Part shown: piece after piece, positions 1 to 9,898 of the stretch | Layout of the letters: each line of letters starts with the position of its first letter | How positions within the stretch are numbered: the first letter of the stretch is position 1 | Assembly: GCA_002715985.1 (NCBI GenBank) | Contig: PBAO01000015.1 | Location: forward strand, 50,519-114,518 | DNA: 64,000 nt | Source: Lysobacterales bacterium | Lineage (GTDB): Bacteria; Pseudomonadota; Gammaproteobacteria; Nevskiales; Salinisphaeraceae | Reading direction: 5' to 3' | Made by a program: the position numbers and the translations under genes | The notes under the pieces: model-generated | The model's database searches: none | The model's input: the letters and a program-made list of their open reading frames with translations, nothing else | What the model was told of the DNA's origin: nothing

Positions 1-16
1 CGGCATGGCAATGCCG
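1..16. repeat. Small inverted repeat at the window edge
   Basis: CGGCAT, a four-base loop GGCA, and ATGCCG form a perfect six-base-pair stem just past the stop codon of the leftward apbC gene. It could be the base of that gene's terminator, but any T-run would lie outside the window, so its role cannot be judged. Confidence 0.35.
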
Positions 17-17
17 G

Positions 18-1109
18 CTAGTTCTCCTCGACCTTGATATTCGGGAACTTGCTGGCGTAATCCTTTTTCTGGCGCGCCAGACGGGCGCTGGTGCGGCGCG
101 CGATATCGAAGTACGCCGCGGCCACCTGGGACTCGGGCGCGGCCACCACGCTGGGCGTACCGGCATCGGCGTTCTCGCGGATGCTGATATCCAGGGGCAG
201 CTGGCCGAGCAGCGTGGTGTCGTAGTCGTCGGCCAGGGTCTGGCCGCCGTGCTCACCGAAGATATGCTCCTCGTGGCCACACTGTGAGCAGATATGCGTG
301 CTCATGTTCTCCACGATACCCAACACCGGCACGTTGACCTTCTTGAACATCTCTACGCCCTTGCGCGCATCGATGAGCGAGAGATCCTGCGGTGTCGTGA
401 CCACCACGGCCCCCGAGACCGGGATCTTCTGGGCCAGAGTCAGCTGGATATCGCCGGTGCCCGGCGGCAGGTCGATGATCAGATAATCCAGATCCGCCCA
501 GGCGCTCTGGAACAGCATCTGCTGGAGTGCCGAGGTGACCATCGGCCCGCGCAGGATGGCCGGGCTGTCCTTGTCGATGAGATAACCGATCGACATGGTC
601 TGGATCCCGTGCGCCTCGACCGGCAGCAGCGTGTTCTCGCCGGCGGCCTTGGCCTTGGTGTCCATGCCCATCAGCCGCGGCTGGCTGGGGCCATAGATAT
701 CGGCATCCAGCAGGCCGACGTTGGCCCCGTCGGCCTTGAGCGCCAGCGCGAGGTTGGCCGCGACGGTGGATTTGCCCACGCCGCCCTTGGCCGAGGCCAC
801 GGCAATGATATTGGCCACGCCGTCGATGCGCTTGATGCTCGGCTGCACGGCCCGTGCTTGCACGGAGAAGCCCACCGTCACATCGGCCTGGGTCACGCCG
901 TCCATGCCCTGGAGCGCGGTCTGGACCTGCTCGGCCAGGCGCTGGCCGTGATCGCCACAGGGAAAGCCCATATCGAGCTCGAGCGTGACGTGGCCGTTGT
1001 CGATCTCCAGCGAACGCACGGTTCGTGCGCTGGCCAGGTCGGTATCCAGATGCGGTTCGTGAATCGTCGCCAGTTTGGCTTCGATATCTTGTCTCAGCGT
1101 ATCGCTCAT
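18..1109 (-). CDS. apbC: ApbC/Mrp iron-sulfur cluster carrier ATPase
   Basis: A cytoplasmic P-loop ATPase that carries and delivers [4Fe-4S] clusters to apoproteins. From the chosen ATG it has 363 residues: an N-terminal MIP18/DUF59-type domain (about 5-85), a deviant Walker A SAKGGVGKST (106-115) typical of the MinD/Mrp class, the DLPPGTGD segment (213-220), and the CSQC pair (Cys274, Cys277) that holds the shared cluster in Mrp dimers. A longer reading frame begins at a TTG at 1133; the ATG at 1109 starts the conserved region and is preferred, although neither start has a clear Shine-Dalgarno sequence. It is divergent from metG across about 140 bp, an arrangement also found in Escherichia coli. 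The family call is very secure. Confidence 0.96.
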   Translation of the reverse strand: MSDTLRQDIEAKLATIHEPHLDTDLASARTVRSLEIDNGHVTLELDMGFPCGDHGQRLAEQVQTALQGMDGVTQADVTVGFSVQARAVQPSIKRIDGVANIIAVASAKGGVGKSTVAANLALALKADGANVGLLDADIYGPSQPRLMGMDTKAKAAGENTLLPVEAHGIQTMSIGYLIDKDSPAILRGPMVTSALQQMLFQSAWADLDYLIIDLPPGTGDIQLTLAQKIPVSGAVVVTTPQDLSLIDARKGVEMFKKVNVPVLGIVENMSTHICSQCGHEEHIFGEHGGQTLADDYDTTLLGQLPLDISIRENADAGTPSVVAAPESQVAAAYFDIARRTSARLARQKKDYASKFPNIKVEEN

Positions 1110-1248
1110 GGGGCTTTGCCGATGGTCGGGCAAATGATGATGATCACGATGATAGCAATTCGCGCCGCCAGAGCGGTGGCCGCCGGCCGTGGCCTGGCTG
1201 GGCTATGGCATACTGCGCGGCTGACTTGACGGCGTCCGCGACACGACC

Positions 1249-3309
1249 ATGGCACGCGATATTCTCGTTACATCCGCCCTGCCCTACGCCAACGGCGCAA
1301 CCCATCTGGGCCATATGCTCGAGCATATCCAGACCGATATCTGGGTGCGTTTTCAAAAGCAGCGCGGTCACAACTGTATCGCAGTCTGCGGCGACGATGC
1401 CCACGGCACGCCGATCATGCTCAAGGCCCGCGATGCGGGGATCACCCCCGAAGAGCTGATTGCCGGCGTGTCCGCCGAGCGCCAGCGTGATTTCGCCGAT
1501 TTCCATGTGGTCTACGACAAGTACCACTCGACCCATTCGGACGAAAACCGCGAGCTGTCGAGCGCGATCTACAACAAGCTCAAGGACGCCGGCCACATGA
1601 CCAGCCGGACCATCAAACAGGCGTTCGATCCCGAGCAGCAGATGTTCCTGCCGGATCGTTTCATCCGCGGCGAGTGCCCGAAATGTGGCGCGCCCGATCA
1701 GTATGGCGATGCCTGCGAGGCCTGCGGGGCGACCTATCAGCCCACGGAGCTGGGCAACCCGGTCTCGGTTCTGTCCGGGGCGACACCGGTCGAGCGCGAG
1801 TCCGAGCATTATTTCTTCAAGCTGGCGGATTTCGAGGCCTTCCTGCGCGACTGGACGCGTAGTGATCATCTCCAGGAAGCCATCACCCGCAAGCTGGACG
1901 AGTGGTTTACCGCCGGCCTGCGCGACTGGGACATCTCGCGCGATGCGCCTTATTTCGGCTTTCAGATCCCCGGCACCGAAGACAAGTATTTCTATGTCTG
2001 GCTGGATGCGCCGATCGGTTACATGGCGGCTTTCCAGGCACTGGTGGACGAGCGGGCCGATCTGTCCTTCGACGGCTTCTGGGGCCAGGAGTCGACCGCC
2101 GAGCTGTATCACTTCATCGGCAAGGACATCGTCTATTTCCATGCGCTGTTCTGGCCGGCCATGCTGGAAGGCGCGGGCTATCGCACGCCCACGGCGATCC
2201 ATGCCCATGGGTTTGTCACCGTCAACGGCGAGAAGATGAGCAAGTCGCGCGGGACATTCATCAAGGCCCGCACCTGGCTGGATCACATCGAGCCGGAGTT
2301 TTTGCGCTATTACTTTGCGGCCAAGCTCACGCATCGGGTCGAGGACCTGGATCTCAACTTTGACGACTTCATGGCCCGGATCAACTCCGATCTGGTCGGC
2401 AAGTACGTCAATATCGCCTCGCGCTCGGCCAATTTCATCACCAAGCGTTTCAACGGGCGACTGGCCGGCGAGCTGGATCGCCCCGAGCTGGCCCAGCGTT
2501 TCGCCGACGAGGGCGAGACCATAGCGGCACACTTCGAAGCCCGGCGCTACTCCCAGGCCATTCGCGCGATCATGGCACTGGCCGACGAGGCCAATGCCTA
2601 TGTCGCCGAGCGCGCGCCCTGGCAGCTGGCCAAGGAAGACGGCCGCGAGGCCGAGCTACAGGCGATCTGTACGACCGCGCTCGAGCTGTTCCGTCAGCTC
2701 ACGATCTATCTCAAGCCCGTGCTGCCGGCCACGGCCGAGCGCGCCGAGGCGTTTCTGCAGGTGGCCCCGCTGACCTGGGCCGATCTCAAACAGCCGCTGC
2801 TGGACCACAAGATCGCCAAGTTCAAGCCGCTGCTGCGCCGGGTGGAACAGCCGGCCATCGACAAGATGATCGAGGCCAGCAAGGACGATCTGGCGGCGGC
2901 CGCCGCGCCGGCCACAGAGGCCCAGGCCGAGCCGAAGAAGACAGCCAAGGCCGAGAACAAAGAGTCCGATGCGCCCACGCCGGACGACGGCATCATTGGC
3001 ATCGAGGATTTCGCAAAGGTCGATCTGCGGGTCGCCAAAGTGGTGGCGGCCGATCATGTCGAGGGCGCGGACAAGCTGCTGAAGCTGACGCTGGATGTCG
3101 GCGAGCTGGGCCAGCGTCAGGTCTTTGCCGGCATCAAATCGGCCTATGCCCCGGAAACCCTGGAAGGCCGACATGTCGCGCTGGTGGCCAACCTGGCCCC
3201 GCGCAAGATGCGCTTTGGCATCTCCGAAGGCATGGTGCTGGCCGCCGGCGACAGCCCCCACGTGCTGGCCCCCGACGAAGGCGCCAAGCCGGGGGATCGA
3301 ATCAAGTAG
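1249..3309 (+). CDS. metG: Methionine--tRNA ligase
   Basis: Charges tRNA-Met with methionine for initiation and elongation. The 686-residue protein is a full-length class I synthetase of the long, dimeric type. It has the HIGH-type motif HLGH (19-22), a four-cysteine zinc knuckle (Cys143, Cys146, Cys156, Cys159), the KMSKS loop exactly (329-333), a helical anticodon-binding region, an Ala/Lys/Glu-rich linker near 545-580, and a C-terminal Trbp111-like tRNA-binding OB domain (about 585-686). The ATG at 1249 gives the expected N-terminus [16 protein letters not shown]. It is followed by about 180 bp without a recognised gene before the RnfB-like gene. Confidence 0.98.
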   Translation: MARDILVTSALPYANGATHLGHMLEHIQTDIWVRFQKQRGHNCIAVCGDDAHGTPIMLKARDAGITPEELIAGVSAERQRDFADFHVVYDKYHSTHSDENRELSSAIYNKLKDAGHMTSRTIKQAFDPEQQMFLPDRFIRGECPKCGAPDQYGDACEACGATYQPTELGNPVSVLSGATPVERESEHYFFKLADFEAFLRDWTRSDHLQEAITRKLDEWFTAGLRDWDISRDAPYFGFQIPGTEDKYFYVWLDAPIGYMAAFQALVDERADLSFDGFWGQESTAELYHFIGKDIVYFHALFWPAMLEGAGYRTPTAIHAHGFVTVNGEKMSKSRGTFIKARTWLDHIEPEFLRYYFAAKLTHRVEDLDLNFDDFMARINSDLVGKYVNIASRSANFITKRFNGRLAGELDRPELAQRFADEGETIAAHFEARRYSQAIRAIMALADEANAYVAERAPWQLAKEDGREAELQAICTTALELFRQLTIYLKPVLPATAERAEAFLQVAPLTWADLKQPLLDHKIAKFKPLLRRVEQPAIDKMIEASKDDLAAAAAPATEAQAEPKKTAKAENKESDAPTPDDGIIGIEDFAKVDLRVAKVVAADHVEGADKLLKLTLDVGELGQRQVFAGIKSAYAPETLEGRHVALVANLAPRKMRFGISEGMVLAAGDSPHVLAPDEGAKPGDRIK

Positions 3310-3486
3310 TTCGGCGTGTTTCAAGCCAGTCCGCAGATGAGCGCTGATCGGAGACCGACATGAAGCACGACATCGGTGCCGACGCGGGTCTGACACAGAT
3401 CGATGGTCGTCGTTGGCGTGCTCGACGTTCATCGAGCGGATTGTCTTCACGACCGATGCCTTGGCGCATGAGCGGAGCGATGAGCG

Positions 3487-4149
3487 ATGACTGACGCGTT
3501 CGTGAACGACATCGACGCGCTATTGCCACAGACCCAGTGTCGACGCTGTGGTTATGACGGTTGCCGACCTTACGCCGAAGCGATCGCCGCCGGCGAAACC
3601 GATATCAATCGCTGCCCGCCCGGCGGGCCGGAGACGGTCGAGGCCTTGGCCACGCTGACCGGTCACACCGTCAAACCGATCGATCCGGAATGTGGCGATG
3701 CCAGCGTGGCCAAGGTCGCCTTCATCCGTGAAGCCGAGTGTATCGGCTGTACCCGTTGTATCCAGGTCTGTCCGACCGATGCCATCGCCGGGGCCGCCAA
3801 GCAGATGCACACCGTGATCGGTGCCGACTGCACGGGTTGCGAACTGTGCGTGCCGGCCTGCCCGGTAGACTGTATCGACATGCCGGAATCCACGGCCGAA
3901 ACCGGCCAGCCACTCTGGCCGCCGCCGCGTGCGATTGACGCCGAGCGCGCCGCCCGTGCCCGCGACCTGTTCGAGGCCCGCCAGGCACGCCTGAACATGA
4001 CCACCACGCGCCGACGGCGAGCCAACCGACACGACCAGACCTACGACGCCCGCGAAGACGCCATCGCCACCTCACCGGAAAAACAATCGACGATCGCCGA
4101 TGCCATCGCTCGGGCCAGGGCCCGTCGTGCGTCACGCGAGAATGAATAA
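3487..4149 (+). CDS. rnfB: RnfB/RsxB-like polyferredoxin, without other Rnf subunits nearby
   Basis: An electron-transfer protein of 220 residues. An N-terminal Fe-S domain carries Cys18, Cys21, Cys26 and Cys43; it is followed by two [4Fe-4S] ferredoxin motifs, Cys85/88/91/95 and Cys115/118/121/125. The C-terminal 80 residues are Arg/Ala-rich and probably helical. Unlike typical RnfB it has no N-terminal membrane helix, and no rnfA, C, D, G or E is adjacent. It lies between metG and nth; Rnf genes often sit beside nth in gammaproteobacteria, so this may be a reduced relic of that locus or a soluble electron carrier. The ferredoxin nature is certain; the partner is unknown. Confidence 0.85.
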   Translation: MTDAFVNDIDALLPQTQCRRCGYDGCRPYAEAIAAGETDINRCPPGGPETVEALATLTGHTVKPIDPECGDASVAKVAFIREAECIGCTRCIQVCPTDAIAGAAKQMHTVIGADCTGCELCVPACPVDCIDMPESTAETGQPLWPPPRAIDAERAARARDLFEARQARLNMTTTRRRRANRHDQTYDAREDAIATSPEKQSTIADAIARARARRASRENE

Positions 4150-4388
4150 TCGTCTGCAACTGAACGCGCATACGAGAGAAGAAGACACTCCACCGATTGA
4201 CGCAGATGGCCGCAGATAAAAGAGAGATGATTTCTAGGCGTTTCGTGACTGCAGAGCGCTCTCATTCTTCTGTCTTCCATCTGATTTCAGTCGGCGCCAA
4301 CCGGCGTGCACCAGCGGATAAATGCCTGTATTTATTCATTGGCGTTCATGCGCGGACTGAAAAAACGCGCCTCCAGGCCCGATAACCC
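4150..4388. other. Intergenic spacer with no recognised gene
   Basis: About 240 bp of lower-GC sequence before nth. It contains the imperfect direct repeat ACGCAGATGG / CCGCAGATAA near 4201-4217. I see no credible reading frame, strong hairpin or convincing promoter pair. Confidence 0.4.
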
Positions 4389-5039
4389 ATGAACAAAGAC
4401 AAACGCACGGCGATCTTCGAACGGCTCAAATCGGCCAACCCGGCGCCCCGGACCGAACTGGAATACAGCTCGAATTTCGAGCTGCTGATCGCCGTGATTC
4501 TCTCGGCCCAGGCCACGGATGTCGGTGTGAACAAGGCCACGCGCCGGCTTTATCCCGTGGCCAACACCCCGCAGGCGATCTGGGATCTGGGCGAGGCCGG
4601 GCTGATCGAGTACATCAAGACCATCGGCCTGTATCGATCCAAGGCCGCCAACGTGATCAAGACCTGTCGGGCACTGCTTGATGATCATGACGGCGTCGTG
4701 CCGGCCACGCGCGCCGAACTGGTCGCTCTGCCCGGCGTGGGCCGCAAGACCGCCAATGTGGTGCTCAATACCGCGTTCGGCCAACCCGCCATGGCCGTGG
4801 ACACGCATATCTTTCGTGTGTCCAATCGTACCGGCATCGCCACCGGCAAGACGGTGCGAGCCGTCGAGGACCGACTGATGCGTCTGGTGCCAAAGCCTTA
4901 TCTGCAGGATGCGCATCACTGGCTGATTCTGCACGGACGCTATACCTGTCGCGCCCGATCACCGGCCTGTAGCGCGTGCGTGATCCTCGATCTATGTGAA
5001 TATCGGCACAAGAATCTGCCCACGAACAACACGCCATGA
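4389..5039 (+). CDS. nth: Endonuclease III (DNA glycosylase/AP lyase)
   Basis: Base-excision repair enzyme that removes oxidised pyrimidines and cleaves the resulting abasic site. At 216 residues it matches the family length. The helix-hairpin-helix segment LPGVGRKTANVV contains catalytic Lys120, and Asp138 follows in AVDTHIF; both fall on the E. coli numbering. The C-terminal [4Fe-4S] ligands have the exact spacing C-x6-C-x2-C-x5-C. Its stop codon overlaps the start of the next gene by four bases (ATGA), so the two are co-translated. Confidence 0.97.
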   Translation: MNKDKRTAIFERLKSANPAPRTELEYSSNFELLIAVILSAQATDVGVNKATRRLYPVANTPQAIWDLGEAGLIEYIKTIGLYRSKAANVIKTCRALLDDHDGVVPATRAELVALPGVGRKTANVVLNTAFGQPAMAVDTHIFRVSNRTGIATGKTVRAVEDRLMRLVPKPYLQDAHHWLILHGRYTCRARSPACSACVILDLCEYRHKNLPTNNTP

Positions 5040-5698
5040 CCCACACCCAGGCCGCTGCCTTTGCCCATCGCCAGACGCCGCGTATCTTCTGTATCGGGCG
5101 TAATTACGCCAAGCATATCGCCGAGTTGAACAGCACCCTGCCGGGGGCTGAATGCGTCATCTTCATGAAGCCGCTCGCCAGCCTGGTCGCGCCCGACGAT
5201 GCGCTGATGCTGCCCCTGGAGCGCGGCGAGATCCATCACGAGGCCGAGCTTGTCATCGAGATCGGCCGGGGCGGACACGAGATCCCGAGCGATTCGGCAC
5301 GCGACCATATTGCAGCCCTCGGGCTGGGCCTGGATCTGACGGCCCGCGATGTCCAAACCGAGCTCAAGTCCTCCGGCGAGCCCTGGGAGCGCGCCAAGGC
5401 CTTCGAGCAGAGCGCACCGCTGGGTCCGATGACGCCGTTGACCGAAGATATCGATCTGGCCGACCTGCACTTCGAGTTGACCATCGACGGCCAGACCCGA
5501 CAGGTCGGACATACCGCGAACATGATGGTCGGCATCACCCGCCTGGTGGCTGTCGTCAGCCAAACCTGGACGCTGCGCCCCGGCGATCTGATCTTCACCG
5601 GCACACCCGAAGGCGTCGGCCCGGTCGTGCCGGGACAGCGTCTGTGCCTGTCGGGCCCGCAATTCCAGCCCGCGACCTGGACGATCGGCACCTCCTGA
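5036..5698 (+). CDS. Fumarylacetoacetate hydrolase-family enzyme (FAHD1/YcgM-like)
   Basis: A 220-residue single-domain member of the fumarylacetoacetase fold, a metal-dependent family that includes acylpyruvate hydrolases, oxaloacetate decarboxylases and catechol-pathway hydratase/decarboxylases. The metal ligands are visible as Glu69 and Glu71 (HHEAEL) and Asp100 (GLGLDLTARD). The GRNYAKH motif near the N-terminus and GTPEGVGPV near the C-terminus are characteristic. It is coupled to nth by an ATGA overlap. Size and motifs favour the FAHD1/YcgM group, but the substrate cannot be told from sequence and no catabolic pathway genes surround it. Confidence 0.88.
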   Translation: MTHTQAAAFAHRQTPRIFCIGRNYAKHIAELNSTLPGAECVIFMKPLASLVAPDDALMLPLERGEIHHEAELVIEIGRGGHEIPSDSARDHIAALGLGLDLTARDVQTELKSSGEPWERAKAFEQSAPLGPMTPLTEDIDLADLHFELTIDGQTRQVGHTANMMVGITRLVAVVSQTWTLRPGDLIFTGTPEGVGPVVPGQRLCLSGPQFQPATWTIGTS

Positions 5699-5774
5699 TC
5701 CGAAAAGAAATCTTGTCATTTCGCCGATCCTGGAGGAGGATCAAGCTCACGGTATCGCCACCCTGAGGCGTTGC

Positions 5775-6884
5775 TTGAGTCCCAAGAAGAAGATCATCGT
5801 GGGTGCCGGTATGGCACTGGTCGCGATCGCCGTTATCGCGATCGGTGTCTCGTACCATCTAGCCGAGCGAAACCGCCATGCCCGCAATTCGCCGCTGGTC
5901 GCTGCCAAGCAACAACAGCTGGCCAATCTGAAACAGCTCGACGCACAGATGCTCGCCCCCGGCGAAGCCGCCTGGAATCCGGCCACGCGGACAGCCACCC
6001 TGCGCGATTCAGGTCGTGCGGGCGTGGGGTTGTTCATCCGTCATACGTTTTTTCATATCGTCGGCGATATCGGCTTTGATGTCGCTACGCTTTCTGCCCT
6101 GCTCGAGCCGACAACCAGCGGCGCACCGGTCGTTCTGGACGATCCGACATCGTTCATCTTCAAGCCGCTGCACGGTGACGTGGTGATGCCGGATTCGGCA
6201 CTGACCGCGCTGTTCAATGATTATCTGATCGATTATCCCGACACTCAGCTGCGGGATCTGACGATCACGAGCAGCGACGACGGCACGCTGCGCGTGACCG
6301 GCCAGACCCAGAAGATCCCCGGGCTGTGGCTGGATTTTGAAATGGCCGGGCCCGTGCGCCTGGTCGACCATCATCTGTTCGTCTACGAGCCCACCCGGAT
6401 CGAGATCGCCAAGATTCCGGCCAAGGGGCTGCTCAAGGTGGTTCGTCTTCAGCTTTCCAATCTGGTGCAGATCGATACCGAAGGCGCCGAGCTGTCGGGC
6501 GACGCCATCGTGCTCGACCTCAATCATTCCCTGCCACCGCCCACACAGGCTGTCCACGTCGCCGACATGAGGCTCGACGCCGCCGGCCTGCATCTGAGTT
6601 TTACCAGCGAGCATCGCCCGGCCTGGCCCGAGCCGGTCATCGACCGGGACAGCTATGTGCTGCTCGAAGGCGGCGATCTGAAGACCTTTCGTGCCTTGAT
6701 CACGCATGTCCGGATGCAGCTGGTGGCTGCCGGCGGCGGCAAACTCGACACCTCGCTCTATGACTATCGCCAACAGATCGTGGGCGGACATTTCCAGGCC
6801 ACCCGCGCCGGCGAGCTGATCGCGTTCATGGCCCCGCTGCCACCAACGGCAAGCGCACCGTCCGAGAGCCCCGCTCATGACTGA
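5775..6884 (+). CDS. Unknown membrane-anchored envelope protein, first of a paralogue pair
   Basis: A 369-residue protein I cannot assign. It starts at TTG, with GAGG about six bases upstream. Lysines at 4-6 precede a single membrane helix (about 7-27), so the remainder should face the periplasm. Its body aligns with the next protein throughout: GDIGFDV with DGIGFYV, TTSGAPVVLDDP with NTAGAPVDFDDP, then RDSYVLLEGGD with ADSYIWLQSGD, and LYDYRQQ with LYDYRAQ. The layout of repeated beta-rich segments ending in short strands resembles lipid-binding envelope proteins such as the LmeA/DUF2993 group, but this is only an impression. It overlaps the next gene by eight bases, indicating one operon. 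Confidence 0.7.
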   Translation: MSPKKKIIVGAGMALVAIAVIAIGVSYHLAERNRHARNSPLVAAKQQQLANLKQLDAQMLAPGEAAWNPATRTATLRDSGRAGVGLFIRHTFFHIVGDIGFDVATLSALLEPTTSGAPVVLDDPTSFIFKPLHGDVVMPDSALTALFNDYLIDYPDTQLRDLTITSSDDGTLRVTGQTQKIPGLWLDFEMAGPVRLVDHHLFVYEPTRIEIAKIPAKGLLKVVRLQLSNLVQIDTEGAELSGDAIVLDLNHSLPPPTQAVHVADMRLDAAGLHLSFTSEHRPAWPEPVIDRDSYVLLEGGDLKTFRALITHVRMQLVAAGGGKLDTSLYDYRQQIVGGHFQATRAGELIAFMAPLPPTASAPSESPAHD

Positions 6885-8019
6885 TCGCTTATTATCGTCG
6901 TGGCTCGTGATGGGGCTCGTGGCCACCCTCTGGCTGGTGGCCGGGCCCGCCGATGCGGCTGACGAGCAGGCCAATACCCTCGATCCCCAGGATGCGGCGC
7001 ATGTCCCCGCACTCGTGGAGAAACAACAACAGCGCTATCGGGCGCTACAGGATGAATGGCAGGCCCGACACGTACCGCGCGGCCTGGCGCGCCCGACAGA
7101 CGCGCCCACGGCGCGGGATTCCAACGTGCCGACGGTCGGCATCAGGCTCCAGGATGTCGACTATGAAATCGCCGACGGTATCGGCTTCTATGTGAAATCG
7201 CTGGTCGGGGCACTCGTGCCCAATACCGCCGGCGCGCCGGTCGACTTCGACGACCCCGATCAGTATCGGATTCAAGTGCATGCCGGCGAAGTCACGCTGA
7301 GCCCGGCGCAACTGGATGCGGTGTTCAACCGCTACGTGCTGACCCATGCACCGCGCTCGCTGTCCAGCGTCACCAACCACACCCGCGACGGGCGTCTGAT
7401 TGTCGATGTTGGCGCGCGCCTGCGCGGCTTTCTGCCCCCGATCGGCGGCCTGCCGACACGCTTGTCCGGCCCGGTTCATGTAACCGAGGACAACCGTCTG
7501 GCCTATACGCCGGACCGGGTCAGCAGCTTCGGGGTATCGCTTCGCCCGTTGCTGAACGCCACCGGGCTCACACTCGCCGATCTCACGCCGCTCGATCGCC
7601 CCGGGGCCCATCTCCAGGACAATACGTTGCTGATGGACCCGGAAACACTGTTTCCTGGCCCACGGCTCGAAATCGACACGATCGAGAAGGTCACGCTGTC
7701 CGAGCGCGGGATGACGCTCGTTTTCACCAGCGACGCCCCCGAGCCGACGTTCAACGATCCGCCGGTCGAAGCCGACAGCTATATCTGGCTACAGTCCGGC
7801 GATGCACGGTTCTACGGGACAGTGCTGGTCAATGCCCGCCTGGCACTCGTCAACGAAAACAATAAGCGCCTGCATTTTCATCTTTACGATTACCGGGCCC
7901 AGACCGCGGCCGGCCGTATCGACGGGCTGGCCGACGGTACGTTGATTGCTCGGGTGCCGAATACCGCCCCGAGCGCCAACGACAAGATCGTCATCACCGA
8001 AAACCGAACGCCGGATTAA
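6877..8019 (+). CDS. Unknown secreted protein, second of a paralogue pair
   Basis: A 380-residue protein that starts within the end of its upstream paralogue. It has a classical signal peptide (hydrophobic 8-22, likely cleavage after ADA near 28) instead of the membrane anchor of its neighbour, so it is probably free in the periplasm. A charged Gln/Arg-rich stretch (about 48-65) precedes the shared domain, which runs to the end. The shared landmarks are GIGFYVKSL, AGAPVDFDDPD, a central region opening with FLPPIGGLPTRLSGPVHV, DSYIWLQSGD and LYDYRAQ. No enzyme motif is visible. An anchored form plus a soluble form from one operon suggests two parts of one complex or a relay, as inference. Confidence 0.72.
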   Translation: MTDRLLSSWLVMGLVATLWLVAGPADAADEQANTLDPQDAAHVPALVEKQQQRYRALQDEWQARHVPRGLARPTDAPTARDSNVPTVGIRLQDVDYEIADGIGFYVKSLVGALVPNTAGAPVDFDDPDQYRIQVHAGEVTLSPAQLDAVFNRYVLTHAPRSLSSVTNHTRDGRLIVDVGARLRGFLPPIGGLPTRLSGPVHVTEDNRLAYTPDRVSSFGVSLRPLLNATGLTLADLTPLDRPGAHLQDNTLLMDPETLFPGPRLEIDTIEKVTLSERGMTLVFTSDAPEPTFNDPPVEADSYIWLQSGDARFYGTVLVNARLALVNENNKRLHFHLYDYRAQTAAGRIDGLADGTLIARVPNTAPSANDKIVITENRTPD

Positions 8020-8178
8020 GGCGTGTCGCACGCGCCGCACGACGGTTGAGAACAGGAAATTGCGCCCCGGAACCGATCCCATGATCGATTCGGGACATAA
8101 GGCGTTGCGCCCAAAACCCTTCTTTTCTAGTCTTCTGATCTTTTGCGACACGACGCCGGCCGTCGACGGAGATTGTGC

Positions 8179-9828
8179 ATGACATTGACTCGGGAACTGG
8201 AGCACTCGCTGGGATTGGCCGGTATCGAGTTCCGGCACAACCTGGCCCGCCCTGCCTTGTTTGCCGAGGCGATCGCCAACGACCGCGGGCGTGTACGCGC
8301 CGATGGCCCGGCCGACGAACACAAGGCCTTCGCCACCCGGATGGGCGCCGATGGTCCACTGGTCTATTACTCCGACCCCAGCTGTACCGGACGCCCCGTG
8401 GGCGATACGTTCGCCGTGGCCCGCGATTCGGTCATCGACACGGTGTGGTGGAAACGTGATTTCCAGCCGTTCTCGGCCGATGCCTTCGATGCGCTGTTGC
8501 CCCGCGTGGTGGCGCATCTGAATGCGCGTGGCGGTCATCTCTACGTACAGGACACGTTCTGCGGCTGGGACCCGGATTACGCGGTGCCCTATCGGCTGGT
8601 CAGCGAGTTCGCCACCCATGCCCTGTTCGCTCAGAACATGTTTGCCAGCGACGTCCCCGTGGCCGACCCAAAGTCGCGCCGCTGGACACTGATCAACGCC
8701 CCCAGTTTCATGTGTGACCCGGCCCGTGACGGCACGCTCTCCGAGCGCGCGGTGATCGTGGATCTGGAAAATCGTGTCGCCCTGGTGCTGGGCCCGGCCG
8801 ACTATTGCGGCATCGTCAAGAAGACGATGTTCACCGTCATGAACTATCGCCTGCCGGCGCGCGGTGATCTGCCCATGCACTGCTCGGCCAATCTGGGCGA
8901 CGCCGATGACACGGCCGTGCTGTTCGGTCTGTCCGGTACGGGCAAGACCACGCTGTCGGCCGATCCGGCCCGACAGTTGATCGGCGACGACGAACACGCC
9001 TGGACGGCGAACGGCGTATCCAACTTCGAGGGCGGTTGCTATGCCAAGCTGATCGATCTGAACAAACAAGCCGAGCCGGTGATCGCACGGGCCCTGTCCA
9101 TGCCCTGCTCGATCATCGAAAACGTGCCGCCACTGCCGGACAAGCCGTTGGCCGAAACCGATCCTCAGGATCTGGATCTCACTGACGACTCGATCACCGA
9201 GAACACGCGCCTGTCCTATCCGCTGGCCGCCAACGACAACGTCGCCGCCGGCGCACGGGGCCCGCACCCGACCACGATCGTGCTGCTGACCGCCGATGCC
9301 TTCGGCGTACTGCCACCGATCTCGATCCTGTCGAGCGACGAGGTCATGTATCACTTCGTCTCGGGCTTCACCGCCAAGCTCGCGGGCACGGAAGTCGGTG
9401 TGACCGAGCCCCAGGCCGCATTTTCGGCCTGCTACGGCGCGCCGTTCATGCCCCGCCCGGCAGCGGTGTATGCCGAGCTGCTGGCTGCCAAGATGAAGAC
9501 CCACGGCGCACGCTGTGTGCTGCTCAATACCGGCTGGACAGGCGGGCCACACGGCGTGGGCAAACGGATATCCATTGCGCACACCCGGAATCTGTTGTCT
9601 GCCGCCCTGTCGGGTGCGCTGGATGATGTGGCCTGTGACACCCATCCCGTCTTCGGCCTGGCCATGCCGCGCGAATGCCCGGACGTGCCCAGCGAGATTC
9701 TCGACCCGCGCAACACCTGGGCCGACCAGGACGCCTACGATGCCCAGGCACGAACGCTGCGCGATATGTTCCAGGCGAACTTCAAGACCAACGATTTCGC
9801 CTCGATGGGAATCCGTGCCGTGATGTAG
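8179..9828 (+). CDS. pckA: Phosphoenolpyruvate carboxykinase (ATP)
   Basis: Converts oxaloacetate and ATP to phosphoenolpyruvate and CO2, the entry to gluconeogenesis when growing on fatty acids or organic acids. From ATG 8179, preceded by CGGAGA seven bases upstream, it has 549 residues. The kinase-1a P-loop GLSGTGKTT is at 250-258 and is followed by the conserved LIGDDEHAW, which with the length places it in the ATP-dependent class rather than the GTP class. The frame stays open upstream to 8143, but those extra residues are not conserved. A strong bidirectional terminator follows. Confidence 0.96.
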   Translation: MTLTRELEHSLGLAGIEFRHNLARPALFAEAIANDRGRVRADGPADEHKAFATRMGADGPLVYYSDPSCTGRPVGDTFAVARDSVIDTVWWKRDFQPFSADAFDALLPRVVAHLNARGGHLYVQDTFCGWDPDYAVPYRLVSEFATHALFAQNMFASDVPVADPKSRRWTLINAPSFMCDPARDGTLSERAVIVDLENRVALVLGPADYCGIVKKTMFTVMNYRLPARGDLPMHCSANLGDADDTAVLFGLSGTGKTTLSADPARQLIGDDEHAWTANGVSNFEGGCYAKLIDLNKQAEPVIARALSMPCSIIENVPPLPDKPLAETDPQDLDLTDDSITENTRLSYPLAANDNVAAGARGPHPTTIVLLTADAFGVLPPISILSSDEVMYHFVSGFTAKLAGTEVGVTEPQAAFSACYGAPFMPRPAAVYAELLAAKMKTHGARCVLLNTGWTGGPHGVGKRISIAHTRNLLSAALSGALDDVACDTHPVFGLAMPRECPDVPSEILDPRNTWADQDAYDAQARTLRDMFQANFKTNDFASMGIRAVM

Positions 9829-9845
9829 GCCTTGTTGGCGCAAAA

Positions 9846-9874
9846 AAAAGCCGCCGGATGATCCGGCGGCTTTT
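9846..9874. terminator. Bidirectional intrinsic terminator between pckA and the FKBP gene
   Basis: A 13-bp stem (9846-9858 with 9862-9874, core GCCGCCGGA) closed by a three-base loop. It is flanked by A-runs on the left and T-runs on the right, so it works for rightward pckA and, with the longer U-tract, for the leftward FKBP gene that ends at 9899. Confidence 0.93.
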
Positions 9875-9898
9875 CGCTATCCAACGGGCGTGCCCGGT

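Noticed and set aside
4201-4217. ACGCAGATGG / CCGCAGATAA as part of a repeat array
   Set aside because: Only two imperfect copies are present, with no regular spacer, so it is not a CRISPR or tandem array.
5731-5740. Strong purine-rich ribosome-like site GGAGGAGG
   Set aside because: No ATG, GTG or TTG lies at a suitable distance; the next gene starts 37 bp later with its own GAGG.
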